This document shows positions 1 to 4,952 of a stretch of DNA of 6,075 bases, in pieces; position 1 is the first letter of the stretch; each line of letters begins with the position of its first letter. The position numbers were made by a program, and so were the translations under genes. This DNA comes from Geothrix sp. (GTDB lineage Bacteria; Acidobacteriota; Holophagae; Holophagales; Holophagaceae), in contig JAMPXL010000074.1 of NCBI GenBank assembly GCA_023701165.1, positions 1 through 6,075 of the forward strand, read 5' to 3'. Below the pieces are notes generated by a model. The model was given only the letters and a program-made list of their open reading frames with translations, ran no database searches and was not told the origin of the DNA.

Positions 1-648
1 CAGCCACGTCGAGCCCTGCTTCAGGGCCTGGGCCGGCGTCATCACCCGGGCCTGGTCCTGGGTGGCGGCCCCCGCAGGCCGGATGCCCGGCGTCAGGCGG
101 TGGAAGCCCTCGCCGCAGGCCTCGCGGATGGCCGCGGCCTCCCAGGCCGAGCACACCACGCCCGCGCAGCCCGCCTGGTGGGCCAGCCTGGCGTAGGCCA
201 GGGCCAGATCCTCGGGCCGTCCCGCATGGCCCAGGGCCGCCAGGGCCTCCCGGTCCAGGCTGGTGAGCACGGTAACCGCCAGCAGCTCGGTCCGGCCGCC
301 CGCCGCCCGATGGGCCCGCACCGCCTCCACGGCCGCCTCCAGCATGGCGGGGCCGCCCTGGGCGTGGACATTGACCAGGCCCGGATCCAGCTTCAGCACC
401 GCCTCCAGGGCCCGGCGCACGGTGGTGGGTATGTCGTGGAGCTTCAGATCCAGGAACACCGGCACCCGGGCCTGGAGCTCCCTCACGAAGGCGGGACCCT
501 CGGCGCAGAACAGCTCCAACCCCACCTTGAGCATGCCCACCCGGCCGGAGAGGCGCTCCGCCATGGCCAGGGCCTCCCGGGCCGTGGGCAGATCCAGGGC
601 CACCACGAGGCGCTCCCGGGGCGTGAGGTTTGGAAGGGCTGGGCTCAA
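1..648 (-). CDS. pyrF: Orotidine 5'-phosphate decarboxylase, 3' end outside window
   Basis: Decarboxylates orotidine 5'-phosphate to UMP, the last step of de novo pyrimidine synthesis, in the cytoplasm. The 216 visible residues follow the family from end to end: ALD at 17-19 (substrate-binding Asp19), the lysine-containing strand MLKVG at 39-43, the catalytic D-x-K-x-x-D motif as DLKLHD at 67-72, and the phosphate-binding TPGIRP at 186-191, followed by the usual DQ-x-R-x-MTP-x-QA stretch. The family usually has about 230-240 residues, so roughly the last 15-25, including the expected VGRP phosphate loop, lie beyond the left edge. I chose the TTG start at 648 because GGGAG sits 5 bases upstream and the protein core begins soon after. 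No in-frame ATG lies near; the frame stays open upstream, and the GTG codons at residues 14-15 are a weaker alternative. It is divergent from the gene starting at 698. The function is secure; the start is less so. Confidence 0.96.
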   Translation of the reverse strand, partial: MSPALPNLTPRERLVVALDLPTAREALAMAERLSGRVGMLKVGLELFCAEGPAFVRELQARVPVFLDLKLHDIPTTVRRALEAVLKLDPGLVNVHAQGGPAMLEAAVEAVRAHRAAGGRTELLAVTVLTSLDREALAALGHAGRPEDLALAYARLAHQAGCAGVVCSAWEAAAIREACGEGFHRLTPGIRPAGAATQDQARVMTPAQALKQGSTWL

Positions 649-697
649 GGCGACTCCCGTATGATGCGGAGGATCATTCTGCCACCAAGGGAGTCTC
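649..697. promoter_or_regulatory. Divergent pyrF / 319-residue gene intergenic region
   Basis: Only 49 bases separate the two divergent starts, so both promoters must lie here or reach into the genes. TATGAT at 660-665 (one mismatch to TATAAT, plus strand) and AATGAT read on the minus strand from 678 to 673 are possible -10 boxes. They overlap in a small inverted repeat, ATGAT (661-665) and ATCAT (673-677). No convincing -35 box is seen for either. The two ribosome binding sites are mirror images: GACTCCC at 652-658 and GGGAGTC at 689-695. Confidence 0.35.
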
Positions 698-1657
698 GTG
701 CCGCCACTGACCGCACTGCCGCCCACGCCTCCCGCCGAGATCCGGCCCGCGCCGCCCACGGCCGCCGAGCTGACCGACCGGTTGCTGGAGGCCTACGACT
801 GGGGCCTCCCCCTGCCCCGGGCCCCCAAGGGATCAGGCACACCGGCGTTCCGCTGGCTGCAGGCCGCCGCCACCTCCGATCCCCAGCGGGACCTGGCGAA
901 CCCCTTCCCGCCTGGGCCCGCCCACAGGGAAGTGGAAGCCCTGCGGGCCCTCCTCAAGGCGCCCGAGAACCGCCTGGCCGGGCGCCTCGCCGCCCTTCCC
1001 CTCCAGCAGCCCGGCACCGCCCTGGCCCTGTGGCGCTGGGGCAAGGCCCGGATGCGCGAAGGGCGCCTCCCCCCGGAAGCGCGCCGGACCTGGGAAGACC
1101 GCCTGCTGGCGAACGGCCCGGCCCTCACCCGCGGCTACGCCCTCCGCCATGCCCTCTGCTGGGCCCTGGCGGACCAGGACGAGGCGAGGTTCGCCTCGCT
1201 CAAGGCCCGTACCGATGCGACGGCGGATCCCATCCTGGCCCCGTTCCAGCGGCTCTTCGGCCTGCTCGGCGGCCCCTCGCCGGTCCTGCGCCTCTGGACC
1301 CTGCCGGCCCTGGACTACCAGGACGTCCGCCTCGATCAGCTCGGCGCAGCCCGGCTGTGGATCCTGCCCGCCGAAGAGGGGCCCCTGCCCGAGTTCCCGC
1401 CGGAGGTGGCCTGGCTCGTTCCCAGCCTCCACGCGGGACTGGACGACCGCAGCGTGAGCCTGCCCAGTAGCCTGATGGACGAGGCCCGCGCCCTGGCCGG
1501 CCGCTTCCGGGCCGCGGGCCGGACCGCCCACTACGTCCCGACCCGCGCTGCCTTCGAGGACCTGGGCCTGACCTGGTTCCCCATCCTCATCGAGCTGGAT
1601 GGCCAGGGGAACCTCAAGGCCATCCGCATGGGGGACGCGGCGCCGATGAAGCCATAG
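698..1657 (+). CDS. Unrecognised 319-residue protein, possible degenerate thioredoxin-like C-terminus
   Basis: I do not recognise this protein. The GTG start at 698 has AAGGGAG at 687-693, 4 bases upstream. The N-terminus is proline- and alanine-rich (residues 1-25) without a signal peptide or membrane segment. Residues 75-190 are helix-rich with many Arg, Glu and Leu. From about residue 215 the pattern changes to strand-helix-strand: ARLWILPAEE (218-227), a helix at 260-273, then WFPILIEL plus DGQGNLKAIRMGD (293-313). The last part resembles the second half of a thioredoxin/TlpA fold, with Pro295 in the place of the cis-proline and the usual strand-turn-strand after it. If so it is a non-redox relative, because the only cysteine in the protein is Cys154. 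That fold idea is inference. Codon use is typical of the left part of the window. The gene is probably a lineage-specific cytoplasmic protein and may be monocistronic, since it converges on the peptidase gene. Confidence 0.8.
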   Translation: MPPLTALPPTPPAEIRPAPPTAAELTDRLLEAYDWGLPLPRAPKGSGTPAFRWLQAAATSDPQRDLANPFPPGPAHREVEALRALLKAPENRLAGRLAALPLQQPGTALALWRWGKARMREGRLPPEARRTWEDRLLANGPALTRGYALRHALCWALADQDEARFASLKARTDATADPILAPFQRLFGLLGGPSPVLRLWTLPALDYQDVRLDQLGAARLWILPAEEGPLPEFPPEVAWLVPSLHAGLDDRSVSLPSSLMDEARALAGRFRAAGRTAHYVPTRAAFEDLGLTWFPILIELDGQGNLKAIRMGDAAPMKP

Positions 1658-1658
1658 G

Positions 1659-1843
1659 CAGTTCCGGGATTTCGGGAAGAGCAGGAACACAGAAGTCACA
1701 GAATTCCGCAGAGGGCACAGAGGACGGCGGCGACGTGGTGCCACCGCAAGGACCCACCACTCTCCACAACTGGTGCTTTACTCTGCGTCTTCGGTGATGC
1801 TCTGCGTCCTCTGTGTTCCGCTTTTCCGGCTCCAGAATTCCTG
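1659..1843. repeat. Degenerate inverted-repeat element of CACAGA units between convergent genes
   Basis: The element fills the gap between the stop codons at 1657 and 1849. GGAACACAGA at 1684-1693 is perfectly inverted at 1810-1819. The similarity extends outwards in imperfect form: CAG...GGGAAGAGCAGGAACACAG on the left against CAG...CCGGAAAAGCGGAACACAG on the right arm read in reverse. The left arm carries CACAGA or CGCAGA at 1688, 1697, 1707 and 1716, a 9-10 base period. The right arm carries the complements TCTGCG/TCTGTG at 1782, 1801 and 1810. A small inner hairpin pairs GTGGTG (1735-1740) with CACCAC (1755-1760). No reading frame is credible. Similar CACAGAG-rich palindromes are scattered in many bacterial genomes. 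This looks like an aged, non-coding MITE- or REP-like insertion and could act as a bidirectional terminator. Origin and role are inference. Confidence 0.6.
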
Positions 1844-1848
1844 ACGGA

Positions 1849-3795
1849 TCAGCCGATCCCGCATCCCTGCAGCCATCCGGCCACGGCGCCCCAGACCATC
1901 TGGGACCAGTAGTAGAAGCCGCGCTTCACAGGCTTCGGGGTGTAGCTGGCGTGGAGGCGATCCTTGAGCATGGGGTAGTTGCCGTCAGGGTCGAGCACGG
2001 CGGCGGCCACGGGGGAATCGAACTCGTAGGTGATCCAGCGGTCCTGCCCGTCCCAGACCAGGCGCTGCTCCTCGCGGTTCTCCAGCCGCACCCAGAGCGT
2101 GATGGGCACCCTGAGGCCGCCCTTCCGCTCGAGGGTGATGGAGCCCACGCGGCCCGGCGCCGCGGGCTGCGGGGCGGCGAAGACCGGAGGCTTGTCCGAA
2201 AAGAGCCAGCCGCCCTGCGTGACATCGCGGACCTTCACACCCCGGATGGCGTAGTCGAGCACCTCGGTGCCCTCGACAAAATCCCGCCAGAAGGCCGAGA
2301 GGTCGCGGCCCGAGACCCGCTCGGCGATGCGCCTGAAATCGTGCCGCGTCGGATGCCGGAAGGCCATCTCCTGGGCGTAGGTCCGCATCACCTCCTCCAT
2401 CACGGGCCGGCCCAGCATGGCTTCAAGCTGGTTCAGCACCAGCGTGGACTTGCCGTAGTTGGTGACGAAATAGCTCTGGAGGCTCACGGTCTTGAACCCG
2501 AAGCGCGTGAGGGGATCGGCGGAGGGCAGCGTCCAGTAGCCTGCCCAGTCCGGGAAATCCGTGGGCATCTGGAACCGCCGCCCCCCCAGCAGGCTGTGAT
2601 AGCTGCGCTCCAGGGCCTTGTGGGTGAACCAGCTGGTGAAGCCCTCGTCCAGCCAGGGTTCCTCGGTCTCGTTGCTGGCCAGCATGCCTTGGAAGAACTG
2701 ATGGCCGTATTCATGGATCGTCACCAGCTCCGGCTCGAAGCGCTGCTGCAGCGGATCGAACGCCACCGAGCCGGCGGTGATCAGCGTGGGGTATTCCATG
2801 CCGTCGGCCCCCCGGGCCCCCTTCGGCGTGTCGATGACCGTGAGCGTCGGGTATGGATACTTGAAGAACCACTCCTCGCTCCAGCGGAGGGCGTTCTCCA
2901 CGGCCCGGCGCTGGCGCTGGAAGTTCCCGCGGGTGCGGTCGTCGATGTAGTAGAAGACCTGCACGCCGCGGTACTCGATCATGGCGGGCTTGCGCCAGCT
3001 CTCCCGGGGCATCACCGCCCAGGCGAAATCGTGGACATCCTCCGCATGGAGGCGCCAGATCACGTTCAGGGGACGCTTGGGATCCTGCTCGATCTCCGTC
3101 ACGAAGTTGGTCTGAGTCCCCGTGTGGGCCAGCCCAAGGGCATTCGGCAGGGACAGGGCCACATCGTAGACGCCGAAATCCGCGAAGAACTCCGTGTTCG
3201 CGTGATAGGCGTAGCAGCTCCAACGGTCACCCTGGTAGACGCCGACCTTCGGGAACCACTGGCCCGACATGAGGAAATCCTCGGACCAGCCGCTGCGCGC
3301 GAACACCTTCGGATAGCGGTTCTCCCATGCGATCTCGATCTGGATGGTCTCCCCCGGGGGGACCGGCCGCGGCAGCCTCAACCAGTGGACCGTCTCATCC
3401 TCGCCGGTATGCCCCTGCAGGTCTTTCCCTTCCATCCGGGCGCTGATGAGGCGGCAGTAGCCCCAGGAGGAGGCCTCCGAAGGCCGGTCCAGCCGGTCGT
3501 TGCGCAGGCGTCCGCCGCTTTCCTTCACGAAGAGGCTCTGGGGCCCCTTGAAGGCATTGAGATACAGGTGCAGCGGCAGTTCCTGCGTGGGGGCCGTGCC
3601 CGTGTTGCGCCAGGAGAGGGTCTCCGTCCCCTCCAGCGTCTTGTGCTCGAAGTCCAGGGTCGCCTCGATGCGGTAGTTGGCGATCCGGGGGGACTTCGGC
3701 TTCTCGAACCACTTCTCTGTCGTCCAGGTCCGGGGCCCCGCCGCCAGCCCAACGGCCGCCAACAGCACCAGCGCAGCCACCATGCGGCGTCCCAT
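1849..3795 (-). CDS. Secreted M1-family zinc metallopeptidase
   Basis: A zinc-dependent peptidase of family M1 (gluzincin, aminopeptidase N / leukotriene A4 hydrolase type), probably exported. Residues 1-20 form a signal peptide: GRR, a hydrophobic stretch VAALVLLAAVGLAA, and likely cleavage after AAG or nearby. No lipobox cysteine is seen. Residues 38-270 are the beta-sheet N-terminal domain. The catalytic domain has GMEYP at 332-336, in the place of the GxMEN exopeptidase motif, then HEYGH at 361-365 and, exactly 18 residues later, Glu384, giving HExxH-x18-E (zinc ligands His361, His365, Glu384; general base Glu362). Tyr447 in the NYGKS motif fits the transition-state tyrosine. The C-terminal part from about 520 is strand-rich and ends in a short Trp/Gly-rich tail. 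The ATG at 3795 has GGGAGG 5 bases upstream; a second Met at residue 5 would shorten the basic head of the signal. At 648 residues it is shorter than the 850-900 of full aminopeptidase N, close to LTA4H-like members. Likely job: degradation of external peptides. The family call is firm; the substrate is unknown. Confidence 0.95.
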   Translation of the reverse strand: MGRRMVAALVLLAAVGLAAGPRTWTTEKWFEKPKSPRIANYRIEATLDFEHKTLEGTETLSWRNTGTAPTQELPLHLYLNAFKGPQSLFVKESGGRLRNDRLDRPSEASSWGYCRLISARMEGKDLQGHTGEDETVHWLRLPRPVPPGETIQIEIAWENRYPKVFARSGWSEDFLMSGQWFPKVGVYQGDRWSCYAYHANTEFFADFGVYDVALSLPNALGLAHTGTQTNFVTEIEQDPKRPLNVIWRLHAEDVHDFAWAVMPRESWRKPAMIEYRGVQVFYYIDDRTRGNFQRQRRAVENALRWSEEWFFKYPYPTLTVIDTPKGARGADGMEYPTLITAGSVAFDPLQQRFEPELVTIHEYGHQFFQGMLASNETEEPWLDEGFTSWFTHKALERSYHSLLGGRRFQMPTDFPDWAGYWTLPSADPLTRFGFKTVSLQSYFVTNYGKSTLVLNQLEAMLGRPVMEEVMRTYAQEMAFRHPTRHDFRRIAERVSGRDLSAFWRDFVEGTEVLDYAIRGVKVRDVTQGGWLFSDKPPVFAAPQPAAPGRVGSITLERKGGLRVPITLWVRLENREEQRLVWDGQDRWITYEFDSPVAAAVLDPDGNYPMLKDRLHASYTPKPVKRGFYYWSQMVWGAVAGWLQGCGIG

Positions 3796-3849
3796 CGGAT
3801 CCTCCCAGAGCGTCCGTCGAGCATACCAACACTCATCCAGCCTGCGTCC

Positions 3850-3877
3850 TTGCCACTTCCCGGATCCCTGCTACACT
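3850..3877 (+). promoter_or_regulatory. Putative sigma-70 type promoter of the initiator tRNA gene
   Basis: TTGCCA at 3850-3855 (one mismatch to TTGACA) and TACACT at 3872-3877 (two mismatches to TATAAT) are 16 bases apart. Initiation about 7 bases after the -10 box would fall at 3884-3885, leaving only a few leader bases before the tRNA at 3888, as is usual for tRNA genes. The peptidase promoter must run the other way through the same 92-base gap; TATGCT read on the minus strand from 3825 to 3820 is a weak -10 candidate without a clear -35 box. Confidence 0.5.
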
Positions 3878-3887
3878 CGAGATCTAC

Positions 3888-3964
<77 letters not shown>

Positions 3965-3967
3965 ACC

Positions 3968-4005
3968 AGAAAACCCAGGAAACCTAATGGTGACCTGGGT
4001 TTTCT
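3968..4005 (+). terminator. Rho-independent terminator of the tRNA gene
   Basis: AGAAAACCCAGG (3968-3979) pairs perfectly over 12 bases with CCTGGGTTTTCT (3994-4005). The 14-base loop can pair further through ACC and GGT around TAAT. The strand continues T-rich (TTTTCTTCTGTTTGG), and the A:T end of the stem forms the U tract. It starts 4 bases after the CCA end. The long A-tract/T-tract stem may work in both directions and could also shield the tRNA from the minus-strand operon to its right. Confidence 0.85.
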
Positions 4006-4016
4006 TCTGTTTGGTC

Positions 4017-4073
4017 GTTCAATCCAAAACATTCCAAAATGGCTAAATATGGCTGTAATAGCGTGGATTGAAC
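4017..4073. repeat. Perfect 10-base inverted repeat enclosing a 10-base-period direct repeat
   Basis: GTTCAATCCA at 4017-4026 is perfectly inverted as TGGATTGAAC at 4064-4073, with 37 AT-rich bases between. Inside, ATGGCT occurs at 4039-4044 and 4049-4054, one helical turn apart and both preceded by A-rich bases. The repeat arms resemble the T-loop of the adjacent tRNA (GTTCAAATCC at 3941-3950, differing by one A). The spacing and symmetry would suit a protein-binding or recombination site near an element boundary. That role is inference. Confidence 0.4.
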
Positions 4074-4127
4074 CCGAAAAAGCGGGTCTGAGGTAACACA
4101 GCCGGTAACACAGACCGACTACCTCAG
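4072..4127 (-). terminator. Nested hairpins after the minus-strand operon, possible terminator
   Basis: On the minus strand the stop codon of the 61-residue RHH gene (4119-4121) lies within CTGAGGTA...TACCTCAG (8-base stem, 4120-4127 with 4088-4095). A second stem, ACCCG (4072-4076) with CGGGT (4083-4087), follows and has a T-rich loop when read on the minus strand. Between them is a 10-base direct repeat, GGTAACACAG, at 4092-4101 and 4104-4113. There is no proper T tract after the last stem, so a rho-independent terminator is only possible. An operator or recombination site is an alternative. Confidence 0.3.
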
Positions 4128-4304
4128 CCTCCCATCGAGAAGCTCCGCCACGATCTCGCCCGGCGTTCGTCCCTGCTCCAGGGCCTGAAGCCGGATCTGC
4201 CGAATCAGCCGGGCTGGCAGATTAAGGTTTAGCCGCCCCGTCTCCTCCGCGAAGGACCGAGGCCGCCCTCCGAGGGGCTTCGTGGGGATGGTGAGTTTTT
4301 CCAC
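4119..4304 (-). CDS. Small ribbon-helix-helix (CopG/Arc-like) DNA-binding protein
   Basis: 61 residues. The N-terminal tail is basic with a GGRPR minor-groove-type motif at 12-16. Then comes the RHH pattern: a beta strand at RLNLNLP (24-30), a first helix at ARLIRQIRLQALEQG (31-45), the turn RTP (46-48), and a second helix GEIVAELLDG (49-58). Alternating residues of the strand (Arg24, Asn26, Asn28) would contact DNA in a dimer. The GTG start at 4304 has GGGGAGGG (4315-4308) just upstream. The frame stays open to an ATG at 4682, but that would lie entirely over the next gene and would ignore this site. It begins 10 bases after the stop of the 156-residue gene, so the two form a coupled operon. 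A likely role is autorepressor of this operon, perhaps binding the 14-base direct repeats; antitoxin or accessory segregation factor are alternatives. Fold: fairly sure. Role: inference. Confidence 0.75.
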   Translation of the reverse strand: MEKLTIPTKPLGGRPRSFAEETGRLNLNLPARLIRQIRLQALEQGRTPGEIVAELLDGRLR

Positions 4305-4314
4305 GGTCCCTCCC

Positions 4315-4785
4315 CTACTTGGCCTGGAGTAGATGGAGACAATCGGGTGGGACTGCCCACCGCTGGTAGCGGATTGGGCGCCCGTGAACATGGGAGTAAA
4401 GGGCCCAGGCGAGGCTGAAGGCCAGGTGGCGCCTGTCCTCTGGGATCTTTCGATCCCGGATGTGCGTCTCCAGCACATCCATGTAGAGCTTTCGGTCTCG
4501 GCGATAGATCGCCAGCACGGCCCTGAAGGTGTCGTGCTCGGGCCTCTCCCAGTGGGCCTCCGTGACACGGCAGAGCGTCGAAACCCGCTGCCGCAGATAA
4601 GTGGGAATTTCGGCCCAAGAAAGCAACTCCGCTTCTGTGACCCGGAGAAATTCCGTGATGTCGGCGAGGGCCCTCTGTGCATTGCCCCTCTCCATGCGGG
4701 TGTGCGCGTCCAACAGCGCGGGGATGGGGAGTGGCAGTGCCGGCTCGCTCATGTCCTCCTTTTCGGTTTCCTTGTTGTGAACCAT
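4315..4785 (-). CDS. Unrecognised 156-residue protein, first gene of the leftward operon
   Basis: I do not recognise this protein. It is mostly helical and charged, without signal peptide or membrane span: helices are likely at 23-60, 64-80, 84-107 and 116-132, followed by a Trp/Pro-containing tail (RWAVPPDC, 142-149). Cysteines are at 72 and 149, with no obvious metal or catalytic motif. Two starts are possible. The ATG at 4785 has AGGA 8 bases upstream. The in-frame ATG at 4752 (Met12) has a strong AAGGAGG but only 2 bases of spacing, and the residues before it (HNKETEKED) look non-essential. If the promoter proposed at 4798-4825 is right, the leader to 4785 is too short, which favours 4752. 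The stop lies inside the ribosome binding site of the RHH gene, so their translation is linked. Pairing with an RHH protein makes a toxin, an RHH partner or a replication/segregation helper conceivable, but nothing decides among these. Confidence 0.72.
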   Translation of the reverse strand: MVHNKETEKEDMSEPALPLPIPALLDAHTRMERGNAQRALADITEFLRVTEAELLSWAEIPTYLRQRVSTLCRVTEAHWERPEHDTFRAVLAIYRRDRKLYMDVLETHIRDRKIPEDRRHLAFSLAWALYSHVHGRPIRYQRWAVPPDCLHLLQAK

Positions 4786-4788
4786 GAT

Positions 4789-4825
4789 TGTATTCCTGTC
4801 ATAATTTTTTATGTATTCCTGTCAT
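4789..4825 (-). promoter_or_regulatory. Two 14-base direct repeats over a putative promoter of the leftward operon
   Basis: TGTATTCCTGTCAT occurs twice without mismatch, at 4789-4802 and 4812-4825, 23 bases apart, roughly two helical turns. A partial third copy, TGCATTCC, is at 4825-4832. On the minus strand each copy begins ATGACA, a good match to a -35 box (TTGACA). From the right-hand copy, 16 bases lead to TATGAC (4803-4798), a weak -10 box that overlaps the left-hand copy. A protein bound to the repeats would block this promoter, which fits autorepression by an RHH protein. The region is very AT-rich. Confidence 0.5.
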
Positions 4826-4853
4826 GCATTCCATATTCTTGGTCGAAGAGGAG

Positions 4854-4876
4854 GGTGGGTGAGCACCTTACCCACC
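4854..4876. promoter_or_regulatory. 23-base imperfect palindrome, candidate operator upstream of the ParA gene
   Basis: GGTGGGT (4854-4860) and ACCCACC (4870-4876) are perfect inverted arms. Inside, AG (4862-4863) matches CT (4867-4868), so 9 of the 11 pairs around the centre (base 4865) match. The right arm runs into the first 9-base repeat. The size and symmetry suit a dimeric DNA-binding protein. As RNA it would be a 7-base hairpin in the leader of the ParA transcript. Neither role is proven. Confidence 0.4.
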
Positions 4877-4944
4877 TCGAACGCCTCAAGCACCTCAAGC
4901 ATCCCAAGCACCCCAAACACCTCAAACACCTCAAACACCCCGGA
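4873..4944 (+). repeat. Tandem array of eight 9-base units (consensus CACCTCAAR) before the ParA gene
   Basis: Units start at 4873, 4882, 4891, 4900, 4909, 4918, 4927 and 4936: CACCTCGAA, CGCCTCAAG, CACCTCAAG, CATCCCAAG, CACCCCAAA, CACCTCAAA twice, then CACCCCGGA. The two units at 4918-4935 are identical, and the others differ from the consensus at one to three positions. CACCTTACC at 4864 may be a further decayed unit. The array ends 8 bases before the ParA start and contains part of its ribosome binding site (CGGAG, 4941-4945). In type Ib partition loci the small RHH partner binds tandem short repeats in front of parA, which serve as centromere and operator together. That is the best explanation for this array. 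It could also be a simple expanded minisatellite. Confidence 0.7.
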
Positions 4945-4952
4945 GTCTTTCC

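Noticed and set aside
100..1470. Plus-strand open frame of 456 codons across pyrF and the next gene
   Set aside because: It is antisense to pyrF, whose motifs are clear, and out of frame with the gene at 698. Its translation is low-complexity Arg/Pro/Gly.
833..1744. Minus-strand open frame of 303 codons opposite the 319-residue gene
   Set aside because: The plus-strand frame has a good ribosome binding site and protein-like sequence. The minus frame starts inside the repeat element and is rich in Gly, Arg and Gln without structure.
4119..4682. Longer version of the 61-residue RHH protein starting at ATG 4682
   Set aside because: The extra 126 residues lie in another frame over the 156-residue gene and look random, while GTG 4304 has a strong ribosome binding site.
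4864..4944. CRISPR array
   Set aside because: The units are 9 bases, contiguous and without spacers, and no cas gene is near.
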